A stretch of DNA of 64,000 nt from Rhodamnia argentea (taxonomy: Eukaryota; Streptophyta; Magnoliopsida; Myrtales; Myrtaceae): the NCBI RefSeq assembly GCF_020921035.1, contig NC_063158.1, positions 7,794,001 through 7,858,000 of the forward strand, read 5' to 3'. The notes below the pieces were generated by a model, which was not told where the DNA came from, made no database searches, and was given only the letters and a program-made list of their open reading frames with translations. The stretch's first letter is position 1. Each line of letters opens with the position of its first letter. Both the position numbers and the translations under genes were made by a program. This document shows, in pieces, positions 10,024 to 23,708 of the stretch.

Positions 10024-13000
10024 ATGGCAACACATGAACAAGAACAAGAACGAGAGGACCAAGAACACCCCCCAGAGCAAGAACCAGGAGGCAACAGGAA
10101 GGAGAACGAGAACGAGAACTGGAGCCTCTCGCTCGCCACCTACTTGGGCCTCAGCTTCTCATTGTTCTTGGCGCATTTGCCCAGGAACGCGCTGACCCTT
10201 TTACCTAACCTTCAGACCCAGGTCAAAGGCCTCTCCTTTGCGCTCCTTCAAGCCGAGGACCAGCTGAGGCAGATGAGATCGAGGAGGAAGGAGGACTCGA
10301 AGGCCAACGCAAGGGTGGTGGAGATCTTCGCTAGCCACCGGAACGGGTGGCAGGAGGAGGAGAGGAGGCTGATGCAGCAGCTGGACGAGGCCAACGAGGA
10401 AATGGCTCACTTGAGGGCGAGGATGGAGGAGACCGAGAGGGTCGAAGCAGAGTACAAGGCTAGGGTTGAGGAGCTGGAGAGGGAGGTTGGGGAGAGGGAC
10501 GAGATGATTGGGTTCATGTCAAGGAGGGTTGAGTTTGGAGAAGAGAGTGACAGGAATGGAGGCCATGGTGATGTGGAGGAAGCGAGTGAGTATGATTACG
10601 GTCAGCAGCAGCAACATCACCACCACCACCACCATCAGTATCAGTACCTGAATCGGCAACAAGAAGAGCAGACTGGGAATGTGTTTGGTTCTGAGTATTT
10701 GGGATCTGCTTCCAGGTTCTGGGCTGAGAAAGCCAGTGTTTGGCAGGTATGGTTTTTGCTTTTTCCTTGTGCTTTTTGGGTTTTGTTTTTGCAATGTTGT
10801 TTGACTAATGTCCTCAAATTTTTGGACATACTTATACTGGGAACACTTTTCTGCTGATTTCGATCTTTGGAAGGAAAAGATTCTGGTCTTTCTAGAGTTT
10901 TTGTGATGACGAGGAAAGTTCAGGGGAAGTTGCGGTTTCTGGGCTTTATTTCTCATTATAACTTTTCTTGATATTCTTCGTTTCGCCTCTCTTTTTTTTC
11001 ATGACTAATATTTTCTTGAGTTTCAAGAAGAAAGTGATCTACTTTCTCATGACTATAACTTGTTCTAGTTGCCTGTTCACTACTTTCTTTCACTTTTGGT
11101 CCGTGGTCTCTGTGCATTGTACTGGAGTGAAGTCTTCGTCTTTTTCCTGGTACAACAATGTGAAGTCTTTGTGTGTTGCAAGAATCTCTCCATTGTGTAC
11201 GGATTTACACTGTCCAGCCAAATGTCTTTACCTTTATCTAAGAATCTTCGTAATCAGTACAAACAGGGAAAAGTTAATAAATGGGTTCTCCAGATTCTCC
11301 TGGTTTCATGGCTATACCTACTGGATAATGCCTTTAACCTGCGGTACCAGTGAAAAGTTTGCGTAGCATGAGTTCTAGTGTTAAATGAAATGACGCAGTT
11401 CTTATTAAGCTTGTTGGATGAATATCTTTCTCATGGAGTTTATCCACCTTTTCCGTTTTGTTTAAATTCCTTTTTCCTTTCACTATCCAGCATTTTGTTT
11501 TTATTCATCAGAAGAGACATTTTTATGTTCTGGGTTAGTTGGCTTGGTTAATTTCCCTGGATAGTTTTGCCCAATTCCTTGTTCTCCATTCCCAGTTGCA
11601 TTTTCTTTATTTGGTTGGGGACCATCCTTATCCCATAGATAAGGATGTATGAGAAGATCATCTATCTACATCCACAGTATATTGCCAAACATGTAATCCA
11701 AAGGAACGTGAGCTCCTTCAGCAATTAGTGGGCGACCAAGTTGCGGAGCAAACATATTGATTTTGAAAAATTTTATGAGACCATAGCTAACTGTTCTAAA
11801 AGCTTAAGCTATTAGAAAAAGGCAGGATTTAATATTTATTTAGTCCAACACTCCCCTTCATACTTAGTCTGGTCTTTTGCATAGTACTAAACGTGGACAT
11901 ATTCATTGGGGAGGCAAACAGGAGCCTGGAAAGGTTTGAAGTCGGGACCTCCTGCTATTAGAAGAAGGCGGGATTTAATATTTATTTAGTCCAACACTCT
12001 CCTTCATGCTTAGTCCGGTCTTTTGCCTAGTACTAAGCGTGGACATATTCATTGGGGAGGCAAATAGGAGCCTGGAAAGGTTTGAAGTCGGGACCTCCCG
12101 CTCTAATACCATGAAAGATTTTATGAGACCACAGCCAACTGCTCTAAAAGCTTAAGCTGTTAAAAGAAGGCGTGATTTAATATTTATTTATTCCAACGGA
12201 TTCTTCTAGCCACTCATGTAAAAAAGATCTACGGGGTCAACTTTTGACAGTTCATCGGATCTCAAAAGTTTGGTACCGTAATATCAGTTGTCCGTACTAG
12301 TACTTGATTCAAGTGGTAGGATAACTAACCCATGTCTGAAATAAGATCAAGCTTGATGTAATGTACAGCTCTAATAATGTGCTTCCTGAGCTTCATAAAC
12401 ACTTGGTAATTGTGAAGCTGCTCGGTCATGTGACATTATACTTCTACTGTGGAATGAACCTTCTGAGATAACTGTTGGGTATCATTAATGGGGTGATCTG
12501 GTATTTCTGGTGAAGACTCTGTTCTCTAAAGATATGAGGAAGCGAGGTTAGAAACCTTATATCCAACAATCTCATTTGTTGACTCTAATTTCCCACTCGA
12601 AAATTCTTTTTTCTTGAAATTTGGAACTTGATGGAGCATACAATTGCTAAGTACTGGCGTATAGCTTGGAATTCATGGCTGAACAGACTGTAGTTGTCAT
12701 TTTGACGGTCTCTTAAAAAACCCAACTTGGAGGTTCATTTAGCTTTGCTGAGATTATGATTTTGCATGGAATGTTAATTTGGTACACTGATGGTGGATAA
12801 ATGATACTTTTACAGGGGCAGAAAACATGTAGCGATTAGATTTAGACAACTTCTCAGTGTTACGCGTTTCATCAACGGATTTGTTGTGCTCGTCTCTCAG
12901 ATGGCGTTGTACACACTGGAATGCCTAATGTGACCATCCATATCAATATCTTAACTGTCTTTTTTATGGGCAGGATGCACAGTATGAATCCCTCGAGTCA

Positions 13001-14447
13001 TTACCTCATTCAAAGCATTACGTGACGAGGTATGTGTGGATGGTTTATATGCTTCCTTTGACCCTTTTCATAATGCTATTTTCTTGCAACTGAACGGAGG
13101 CAATTTGTTTCCTGCTCAGAAGGGAGTCTCCTTGGAAACTGAACGGTGAAGGGGTTGGCGTCTCTTCTAAATTGAAGTTACTCGAACAAGAATTGTTGAA
13201 TTTGGAAAAAGTTGGGGATGGTGATCCTTCAAAGGTTCCTTTGCTAATGAGGAAGCAGGCTAAAAGATATCAAGCTCTAGCTGGAAAGATTGACGATCTG
13301 TGTAGAAAGATGGTATTGGCTATTTAAGTTAATTTTGTTGCTTACTAGTCTTTTTGAGCTGCTTGCTATTTGGAGATGCATGATACATGCTTGTTTTGAA
13401 GTGCTTTTGGCACCTATAAGCTGATTAGAGTTTTTGTTTGTCAGCATAAGTGAAGCTACAACGCATGTACCGTTGATGACTTAGATATGGAGAAAATTAA
13501 TGATGAACCTAATGCACAGATATTAATCAAATGCTAGGCCTAAATAACTCAGTTTTCTCCCATGAACAATTCGTGTCAATGGATTCGTTGGTAGATTATG
13601 CTCAAGGTTTTGTGTTGGATCTTATTCCAGTAGGGGTGACATATCAGTCCTACTCGAGCTGATGTTGGGTATCTTGTTGAATTGAATCTGGTATACTTCC
13701 CTTCCGTGTCATGTTCATATATGCTAACAGAGTAGTGGGCTAGTAGACATTACGAAGGATTTCAAGGGTATTTATGATTGTGGTCCGACATTCCTCTGCT
13801 AGTTTTTAGGTTGATCACATGACAGCCATCTGAGTGTGGTTATTCCTGTGAGGCATCAGTATTTTCAAAATCTACATTTAGGCCCCTAAAAGGGAACTGT
13901 GTTGTGAACCAACATTGTTTGCTTGTGACACCGAAACTAACCTCTTTAGTGAGTTACCGACTTCGATAGTGTATAATTTATCATGACTAATACTCAATGC
14001 AGTTCAATAAGTATTTCCCTGTTCTCTACGATAGCACTGTAAAATGTGGAAGAAGGTTGCTGAAGTAGATACCCTTTTGATCATCTGCCACAGCAAGCTA
14101 GCGATCCTTGTGAACCAACATTGAGCTCGGAATTTAGGACTCAAAGGCAGACCGAGTTCTTGCTAGAAGCGTTCCGGCTCCAGCAGCGTGCAGCCGAGAC
14201 AGGACAAAAACTGATGGCACTACACGCTGAAGTTGGGAAGAGCTATTACGTGGAGGAGCTCGGGGGCCATGCCAAGCTGACCACGAGACGGTCCATGGAC
14301 TCGATAAGGAACAACTTCAAGGAGATCCAAAGAAACTTGGAGATATGGTTGGCTCGAATAATCGGGGACCTGAAGGGGATTCTTGCCAGAGACGGGGCGT
14401 CTCGAGTGAGAGAATATTATGTTGCAAGATACCCTTTTGTGCAGTAG
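10024..14447 (+). CDS. Plant coiled-coil protein of unknown function, 441 aa
   Basis: Four exons (10024-10746, 12974-13029, 13120-13312, 14094-14447) join in phase to 442 codons including the stop. The N-terminus is charged and low-complexity; residues about 34-60 are hydrophobic (WSLSLATYLGLSFSLFLAHL) and may anchor the protein or act as a signal. Residues about 70-170 are a strongly charged coiled coil (QAEDQLRQMRSRRKEDSKAN...). A Gln/His-rich linker follows, then a C-terminal half with DSIRNNFKEIQRNLEIWLAR and a final REYYVARYPFVQ that I remember as conserved in plant homologues of unknown role. The first intron is 2.2 kb and holds a tandem repeat. I do not recognise a function. Exon joins are confident. 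Confidence 0.85.
11770..12210. repeat. Repeat with a 146-bp tandem dimer in intron 1 of the coiled-coil gene
   Basis: Two adjacent 146-bp copies (11809-11954 and 11955-12100) share the text from GGATTTAATATTTATTTAG to GGTTTGAAGTCGGGACCTCC. The block is flanked by two copies of TTTTATGAGACCA..GCTCTAAAAGCTTAAGCT, at about 11770 and 12118, and a third partial unit follows to about 12200. The structure suggests an older dispersed repeat partly duplicated in place. No coding capacity is seen and the family is not assigned. Confidence 0.75.
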
Positions 14448-15640
14448 AATCTCTAGTACCGTATTAAGCTCTAATCTTCGACAAACGGTTGTGATTTTTT
14501 TTTTAATCTGACCCGAGACTATGAAGTAGCAATCATAAGCTGCATGGCATGGCACTGAAATGGAAGCTGTACATGATGGTTTTTGGTGACATCAGAAATT
14601 AACTGACATGTGTAATTAAAATTGCAGTTACCATAAGGATTGGATCTCCCCCCTTCAAAATCGGATATGAAAGTTTACTTTCCCGTAACATCAACTGCAG
14701 AAGAATGAGGTTCGAGTTTCTTACGTCTTGGCCATGTCAAAAGCAACCCGAGTCACGATGAAGATCCATTGGAGAGCCAGCCCAGAGACTGAATTGTCTT
14801 CAATAGGAAGTGAAGGGACCTGGGATATCCTGAGCATTGAGCATTTTATCAGTCATTCAGCTGTTGGTCAGGATAACAGCTTGCAGCATTTTTTTTTCCT
14901 TTTTTGTGCTTTAACAATGCAATGTAAGCATTAGGTTCGGCACTAATGATAGAACTAGCTGTTACCCCACCAAACCGCCAGTCGGAGGAGATGTAAGGAT
15001 TAATAAATAGAATAATTTTTTATGCGATTGATTATCATATAAAGAAGCAGATATTGTACCCGATTGACTATACTCATCCATTGCTGCTCTTATAAGATTG
15101 AAGAACAACAGGTGAACTAGAATAGACATGGACTTACGTGGTTTGTCCATGCGACCAACATCCAAAGATGGCGATATATTTCATCAACAATCTCAGGCCT
15201 TCGACCCGTCGTTCTATTTCGACAACGCATCCATTGGAAAAAAGAGTTCCAACTTTGGTATGAATCACAAGATTTACGACCCATTAAACTCAAAGAACGG
15301 GCTAGAAACTCAGAGACACAAGTAACGGAAGGTTCTAGCTTTCTCATGATTCTAATGGAATCCAGAACACCCCTGATAAGATACCACATTACACAGTTCT
15401 TTCCATGCATAGCAGCATCTGCATGTGAATTGCTTCTCCGATGATAAGATACCTCAGAAGGAATTGCCTCTCTCCATCGCTCTTTAGACCCTATCTCTGC
15501 TAGGCTGGGGAGAGCGCGTTTTAATTTGAACTTTCAATGACGAATCAAATAAAACCGAGCTGCTTCGACTCGAGAAAGTTGAGACCAAAACGAACTATAG
15601 AATGGTCTGAGACCATAATAAACCAAACAAAAACTTTGGT
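14448..15640. other. Intergenic stretch, no gene recognised
   Basis: 3' flank of the coiled-coil gene followed by sequence with short open frames on both strands (for example 15128-15325 +, 15117-15410 -). None shows a domain I know. The balanced base composition around 15120-15500 suggests former coding DNA, but I cannot name it. Confidence 0.5.
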
Positions 15641-16010
15641 TCAATAGTTGATACAGCTACCTCGATCCGGAGTACTTTCAAATCGGTCACCTCACAGAGA
15701 AGTACATGTCTACAGTTTGAGGGCAATCCGTGCAGAGCTCTTGACAAGCAAGAAGGTCATGGACCTGCAGAGACCGGAAGAAGCAAGCAGTTTGGCTACA
15801 TACTTTATTCTTAGCATGGAGGAAGACCGGCTGAGCGATGTCCTTGACCCTTCAATTGGTAGATGAAGGGATTTCGGATCAGATAAAGTAGGTAGCTTAT
15901 ATAATAAAGGAGAGCCAATGAAGGAAGTTGCTACGGAACTGGAGGGTTTGAGGAAGCTTTCGATGCATCCATGGCTACATGAAGATGTTAAAAACAAGGA
16001 TAATCGCGAA
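15640..16010 (+). pseudogene. Wall-associated-kinase-like receptor kinase, C-terminal kinase fragment
   Basis: Three pieces of a Ser/Thr kinase C-lobe occur in the right order. YLDPEYFQIGHLTEKY at 15652 onward is the subdomain VIII-IX activation segment. ELLTSKKVMDLQRPEE with SMEEDRLSDVLDPSI follows in a different frame at about 15735-15860. EPMKEVATELEGLRKLSMHPW at about 15912-15970 is the WAK/WAKL tail. There is a frame change between pieces 1 and 2 and a stop between 2 and 3, and no N-lobe or extracellular part is nearby. It is a truncated, decayed copy, not an active gene. Balanced-composition sequence to about 16480 may belong to the same relic, but I cannot place it. Confidence 0.75.
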
Positions 16011-16780
16011 TGCTTTTCTTAATAAATATCCTCGGACCTCTCTACCCTCCGCCATCAGAACCAGTATGTTGACAGTGGGGATGGAGGATGATAAGCGAAA
16101 GAATATTGAGTTCGCAGTTTGCTGGCACGAATGATCTTAGTCCTAACCAGAAGCACTTCGTGATCTCCACTAGATTATGTTTCCGGTCTTTTCATCGTCT
16201 TCGATACATACTTTTAGGAACGCCATATGAAGCGAAAGCAAGTCTGCGTATAGAGGCCAACCTTGGCTAGTTTTACAAAACCCACTTCATGACATTAAAA
16301 TCACATTACGGACCACGAGTCGTACCTGTTATACCAGCGTATAGACAACGGGATGATCACCGTTTCAGCACAAACAAGGATTCAGAAAGACAAATTGCAC
16401 CAGGTCAATCTTCTATGTTGAAGCTTCATAAGATTTCGACAGATACTGATCTTTGTGGAAAACAGTTTCCCTAGAATAATTCTTCCAGAGTCTACATCCC
16501 ATAAGATCCAATTACCATTAAGTGTTCAAAATCGCCGGCCATGGAGACAATGCTGGGCAGTCCCCAGTAAGCTCTGAGTTAATGTTAAATAGAGTGTACA
16601 CACATGCAACATTCCATTCAGAGTCTAAAATAGATGCGCTCAAAATTCCAGATTCAATCAGGTCATTCCAAATGTAATGAAACAGAAGCTGTCTCGGAAA
16701 GCGATAGGAAAATACAAATTCTCAAAATAAGGACTTCCTAACCACCTTTCTATCAGTGAGCTGGTATACTGACAAAACGC
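16010..16780. other. Gap between kinase relic and eL13, no gene recognised
   Basis: Two short open frames (16088-16270 and 16289-16474) have gene-like composition but no recognisable domain. The last 200 bases before 16782 are probably the 3' UTR of the ribosomal protein gene on the minus strand. Confidence 0.5.
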
Positions 16781-16781
16781 T

Positions 16782-18154
<1,373 letters not shown>

Positions 18155-19080
18155 GGCTTACCTGCAAAACAACAAAACATGGAAACACGAAGCCACCATG
18201 TGAAAAAGTGCATCAAGCGAGCAAATTCCATGGAATGAATATTTCAAAGGGGATCAATTGTCAGCAAGCATAAAACTTTGATACAAACACTTTTTCCACA
18301 GAAAAAAAGACAATGGTACTAAGCTGATCCAGCCAAATATGCCTATGGATCAACAAACAACGAGCTCAAAAAACCAGACCGGTTGTTCTTCAAGTACTTC
18401 ATGCAGAGTTACGGCAACTCATCAACTAATGGCCGATGAACTGCTCGCATATCACCCTCAGAACGGCCTAGTATGACAGAATACACATCTCGAGCTGGAA
18501 AGCTCGAATTTATACATATCGAGTTGATGAGACTGAGAAACAAAACAGGCCACTCATCACACCATTTCTCAGTCAGTAGCCAAAACACCAAGCAGCACCA
18601 TACATGTTATCGTCCAGTGTTCACCATGTTACTAACAGCCCGAGCTGCACAAGTTTTCTGACAACATACGCAGTTTCAAACAGCCAGATTCAACAAATGA
18701 CTCGAAAAAAGCAAACGCAGCAAGCCAACGTAATTCGAAGTACAAATGAACAAACCCGCGAACTTAATCTATATCGACAAGAACCATGTACATTCACCCA
18801 GAATCCGGTAATACGTGCCGAAACGCCCCCCATAAAAACAACCTCGCCGTACCGATGCTCCACAACGTAAATTCGGAGAGAACAAAAAAATAAAACAAGA
18901 ACTTAATCGGCATGATTCACATCCAAAGACGGCGACGAACAACTAAACGGAGGAAAGCAAGAACAGGAAACTGGCTGCGGCGGAGCCGTCCAGTAAGCTT
19001 ACCTGAGAGGAGAGGAGAGGAGGACGGAGGTCGAAAGGAAGAGCTGGCTGTAAGTCTGGACTCGGCCGCCTTCGCGCAAG
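18155..19080 (-). promoter_or_regulatory. 5' leader and leader intron of the eL13 gene
   Basis: On the minus strand a pyrimidine-rich leader ends at CTCAG|GTAAGC (last exon base 19003). A 841-bp intron follows (19002-18162), closed by TTTTGCAG just before the start codon. The CT-rich leader resembles the oligopyrimidine leaders of plant ribosomal protein mRNAs. A leader intron is common in these genes and often boosts expression. The transcription start itself is not pinned down. Confidence 0.75.
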
Positions 19081-19089
19081 AACACGCTA

Positions 19090-19235
19090 TTATGTACCGA
19101 AACCCTAGGCCTAAAGAGTATGCCAAATTACCGAAACGTCCCCGGTCCGCAATATGGGCCGGGTCACAATCTGAATCTGGGCACCCATTGTACCATCCAA
19201 GTTAGGTTAGCCCAGATCCTTCAGTAGCCCATTTT
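19090..19235 (-). promoter_or_regulatory. eL13 promoter: telo-box plus site II elements
   Basis: A telo-box (AAACCCTA, about 19100-19107) lies next to four site II-type hexamers: TGGGCC 19155-19160, TGGGCA 19178-19183, and AGCCCA at 19209-19214 and 19226-19231. This pairing is the classic signature of plant ribosomal-protein promoters, and it lies just upstream of the inferred leader. Confidence 0.75.
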
Positions 19236-20300
19236 GTCAATTCTCTTTCCAGAATCGGACTTCACCGATCAATTTCCACAATTATCACATGAGCTTCCTT
19301 AATTTGAATGTTGGGGTTAAAAGACACAACTTAGGAAAATATTATTTACTTTGAAATATGAATAGGAGATTGATCGACCTACATTATACATCGATAACGT
19401 GTAATTGTATAGCCTCGGTGGAAAAGGAAAATATATCTTTAGTGGTGTGACGGATACATCACGTGACAATGATGCGTGATGTAATTGACCAATTAAAAAT
19501 GAAATGTACATGCACAAGTCATCAATTAAGATGAGATTCATAGCACGAGGGCAACGCCTACCAATTGTTTATATCACATTATTATTGTCATGCGGGGCAT
19601 CCCTTAAGTAAGAACTTTCTCGAGAGTGAGGAGGTCTACGGACAATATTTGATGAAATGCGCGCAACTCTAGTTACTACTCGATAAAAATACAATAGCAT
19701 GTTGCCTCAGAAACTTCCGATTGATTTGTTGCTACATTGAAATGGGCAAGGGATGGGGCGAGGTCGACAATCGCATTCCCCATCGCTACTCTATGAGGAA
19801 AAGCTTTGCTCCATCACTGCCCCGTGCCCCACGTCGAACGGGGCCGTGCAAGTCCTAGCAAGGGATGGGGGCACATGCCGCACCATGATCCATGAGTGCA
19901 AAAACAAAAGAAAATCATTTTTTCAAAATTTTATAATTTGAAAAAAAAAATTTTTAATGATTTCGTAACGATTATGAATTATTTTGCCTAAGGCTAAGTC
20001 AAATTCTATAGTTACTAAAAGAAACATTACGTGAATTTTACTCTACTTGTTTTATATGAATGTGTTTGGATAGTTCGCAAGCGGTTTTATCCATTATTAA
20101 TTTGAAAATCATGGAGAGATAGAGAAATCATAATATCCCAATGAACGGTTTCTTTTAATATTGACGGTTTATGTTCGAACTACTATAAAAAAAAAAATAC
20201 GAGCATAATACTTTTATGCTTTCCAAAGGCAATGAGGTTGGGTCGAAGTTCTTGTAATTTGCCTTTCACTCCGAAGGGAAGCAAAAGGCCACAAAAAATA

Positions 20301-20690
20301 GAAAAATTATCAAACAAGTCTCGGATTTATTGAAATTTTACCAATTTAATTTTAAATCCTTTTTTTTTGTCAATTGAATCATAAACCTTTTGCAATTGTG
20401 TCAACTCAGTCCATTTGATTGGTCGGTGCTAATATGGACAATTTTAAATAATATTTTAGTATTATTTGATTTTTTTAATAATTTCTTTTACCTTTTTTAT
20501 TTTCTTTTATTTTTGTTAGGGCCGGCAGGAGGCTGGGATTCAAAAAATGAACGTTGTTAGAGCTGTGAGCCCTCGCCCGGTGGCTGGCCAGCCTCCTCCA
20601 GCCACAACCAAATAAAATAAAATAGAATAAAATATGGCAGAAAGATGTATTAGAAATAATTAAAAATTTAAAAAATATTAAAATATCAAT
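20301..20690. mobile_element. Truncated MITE-like element, AT arms with GC-rich centre (copy 1)
   Basis: The left end GAAAAATTATCAAACAAGTC and the arm with TTGTCAATTGAATCATAAACC match the ends of the elements at 24026-24561 and 25737-26413. The centre holds a GC-rich inverted motif (GGAGGCTGG...CCAGCCTCC). The expected right end is not recognisable after about 20690, so this copy seems truncated. Confidence 0.6.
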
Positions 20691-20813
20691 TTGCAACACG
20701 GAAAATTACACCACAACAAGAGGCATGCTCTCAAGATAGCCTGTCATTTTTGTCATATGTCACTTTGCTATATTTACAACAGGATATTGTTCTCCGACCA
20801 TGTCCTGATCAGT

Positions 20814-21150
20814 AAGGGTGTCAAAAAGCCCTCATCGGCCCGACCCGGCCCGGCCCGAAAATTCACCTAATTTTTAGGCCTTTTGGGCCGGGCTTGGTAC
20901 TAGGGCCGAGTGGCTCTAGCTTTTTTTAACACCCATATTTTCTTTTTTAATTTAATTTAATTTTTATTTTTTATATTCTTTCATTCTATGGGTTTGTAAA
21001 GTGATTTTGATTTAAAAAAAAAAAAAAGAATCCGAGCGGACACTACCCGGTTCGAAGAGTTGGGACACATGTAATTCGGGCTCGGGCCGAGCCGAGCTCA
21101 GTATCGTTAAGTTTCGGGCCAAGCCAAGACCCGGCCCGTTGACACCCCTA
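20814..21150. mobile_element. MITE with GGGTGTCAA-type ends and GGCCCG-rich arms
   Basis: The left end TAAGGGTGTCAAAAAGCCC and the right end (reverse complement TAGGGGTGTCAACGGGCC) form inverted repeats, followed on both sides by GGCCCGACCCGG-type words. Ends of this form are frequent in plant hAT-like miniature elements. An exact 8-bp target duplication is not obvious. There is no coding capacity. Confidence 0.65.
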
Positions 21151-21867
21151 CATCATCGGTGGATGCAAGTATGGATGTCACTCCCATACCAACTTAAATC
21201 TAACTCGGATATGCCTTATGTTTCTACGTATAGAAAATGAGTTCCGAAGATTGAAGCTTGAGTATCTCCATAAATTATGCTATATTTGAATCTATTCACT
21301 CACTCCGATTTTGAGTGCTTGCTCTAGATAGTCAAGCGCTCCACAAATATTCGAGGTTCGTTTGCTACTGTCTTTAACGGTCGACTTATCCGAAAATGAT
21401 TTTATAATCATATGCTATCTATTTTATAGCTCTTTTCTCTTAATCTAGAGTTAAATCTATATTTGGGTGATCTTCTATTCCAATTTAGAGATGAATATGG
21501 GATTTACAAGAGTTTTCTATTTTCCATCAACTTGTAGGTCTTGTTATGGTCTCTATGCAATGATGGTGCTGGGGACACCGAACTTATACGCGCACCGCCT
21601 TTTGGCAAAATCATAGTTACCGAAGAAGAATTTCTTGGCATGCGCTCATTATTGATTTACTAGGCTTAAAAGCTTTTGTGTACCTCTCGAGTATTATTTT
21701 GATTGATGAGTAAAAATTTTCTTTCAATAAAAAAGAAAGAAAGAAAAAACAACCACATCCTACCATTGCAATCCAACAAGTAGGGTGCGCCCTGGCCTCC
21801 AAGCATAAGTGATGAACGAGTTCACAAGAAAATAATAAGTTGCCACAAAATATGAGAGAAATGAGAG

Positions 21868-22483
21868 TGTTTGGCAACGATTCCGATTCTCCGATTCCTG
21901 TTTTCCACAACAAAAAAGATCAAAAACATGTTTCGTAAAATGATTCTTATTCTTGTTCAAGGAACAACTTTGGAGCAAAAATAAGAATAAAAAAAAGTCG
22001 ATTATGGGGAAAAGAATCATTTTTGAAAATCACAAAAAACAACAAAATCTCGGTTCTTTAAAAAGATTAAGTCCATGCGTGCTTCCACGTCAACTTCTGA
22101 ACTTAAAAAAATAAAATTAGATTTGAAAATTTACTAACAACTAAATTTTTAAGAAATTTTTAAAATTTTAAAAGTGGGGAATTAAATTTTTTTTAAGAAA
22201 TGTAAAAAATTGCAAATTACAAATTATAAAATGAGGGAATTTAAAATTTTAAAAAAGTAAAAAAAAAATTTGAAACTTTTTAAAAAAATTATAGCCACCC
22301 GATTGTTATCAAGAATATAAATTTTGTACAATTACCAAACGCATTTATGTTCCATGAATAGATATGTTGTATAGTTACCAAACGCATTCTAATTCTCTAA
22401 AAATAATCCATGAAATAGAATCAGAAAATATGATTCTAACGAGAATTAATTTTTCTGATTAGAATCGTTATTAAATAAACCCT
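21868..22483. mobile_element. MITE with TGTTTGGCAACGATTC-type ends
   Basis: The left end TGTTTGGCAACGATTCCGATTCT pairs with the right end (reverse complement AGGGTTTATTTAATAACGATTCT). It is flanked by AATGAGAG on the left and TATGAGAG on the right, an 8-bp near-duplication in the style of hAT elements. The AT-rich interior repeats ATTACCAAACGCATT, and there is no open frame of note. Confidence 0.6.
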
Positions 22484-22515
22484 TATGAGAGAAAACAAAC
22501 GGAAAAAATGATATT

Positions 22516-23708
22516 TGGGAAAATTTAAAACAAGTGCCTTTATTTTTTCAAATAAAGACCGATGTTGAGTTTGTTTTAAATAAGGGTCCGAAGTGCTCTC
22601 ATTATTTCAAAGAAGAGCTTGACCGAAAGGCATTTTTGTCTTTTACATTTTTTGCAATTTTTTCATTTTTTCTTTTTTTTTTTTTCTTTCTTTTTTCCCT
22701 CTTCCCTCCCCGATCGCCAAACTCCGGTAAGGGTCGAATGACCCCCGCTCAATGCCATTGAGAGCAAACCTCACCCTCGCCTAGGTTAGCCCTTCTTGGA
22801 AACAATGAGACTGCGTTTGGTTAAAGAAGGATATAGCTAGGATTAAAATATTCTAGGGGAGGGGATGACATAGATCAATATAGGATTTCTTAAGAGATTA
22901 GACATGATGAGAACCAGGATTTTTCCACAACCATCAGGTCTCCTCCGCGTTAGGTCGCCTCTCCGCCGCATTGGGTTGCCTCTCTAGCGCGTGGGGGGCC
23001 TCTCCGATGGCAGTGACTGTCAAGTGTGGTCATCTCTCTAGCAACGCTAGGCTGAGTCCCTAACCACAAAGCTAGGTATCTCCACGACCTTGTTCTTTAA
23101 TCAATTGTTTGGCGTGATATGAGATTACGTCCCTCGTTCTTTGATCGTTTGAACCTTTACGACACTTGAAAGGGGTTTCGATGTGTTATAAAGAACTTGA
23201 GGTTGATCATCAACTTTCAAAAGAGGTCCCAATATTCGAAAGGGCTCTCTTGGGCGACCTACATAAGTACATTTTCAACTTGTAAAAGAAGACCAAATAA
23301 TTGGCTTGTTCATCACTTGTTTACTCACTTAACAAGAGAACGAGCAAGGCTAGCAGGGTCATTCTTAAAGATTTTGATTCCAAATCAAGACCCCCGATTT
23401 TACGGGTTTACTCTATCGATATTTTGCTCAAATTTAGATGGCACAAATCTCTGCTCAATAATAAACCATTCATCAAAACTTATCATTTAATAATTCTCTA
23501 AAGCATCTTGGTGTTTCGGCAAAACTCAGCCCCACTTTACCTCTGTTTATCCGACTTTAAATTCGTAGTTCACCAAACAATAGATAATATATAATAAAAT
23601 GCTTGAATTTCTTATCTTATCTTATTTTATCTAGTCCTATCCTAAAAAAAAATCGGATGACCAAACACAGCTTGAGGGTACTTTAGGCTCTTATTTCAAA
23701 TTTTCTCA
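22516..23708. mobile_element. Outer DNA element, split by a nested element
   Basis: The left end TGGGAAAATTTAAAACAAGTGCC is matched in reverse complement by sequence near 23680-23708 (GAGAAAATTTGAAATAAGAGCC). Between them lie the outer element's own GC-rich stretch to about 22800 and then a complete second inverted-repeat element. Boundaries are good to about 10 bases. Confidence 0.5.
22811..23670. mobile_element. Nested DNA element with CTGCGTTTGGTTA-type ends
   Basis: The left end CTGCGTTTGGTTAAAGAAGGAT and the right end (reverse complement CTGTGTTTGGTCATCCGAT) form imperfect inverted repeats of the common plant GTTTGGT type. The 860-bp interior has no long open frame. It sits inside the element at 22516-23708, so it is the younger insertion. 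Confidence 0.55.

Noticed and set aside
10201-10956. Minus-strand open frames opposite the coiled-coil gene
   Set aside because: Antisense shadows of exon 1 and the following intron, with no domain.
15117-15410. Possible organelle-derived insert
   Set aside because: The balanced composition looked organellar, but I could not match it to a specific plastid or mitochondrial gene.
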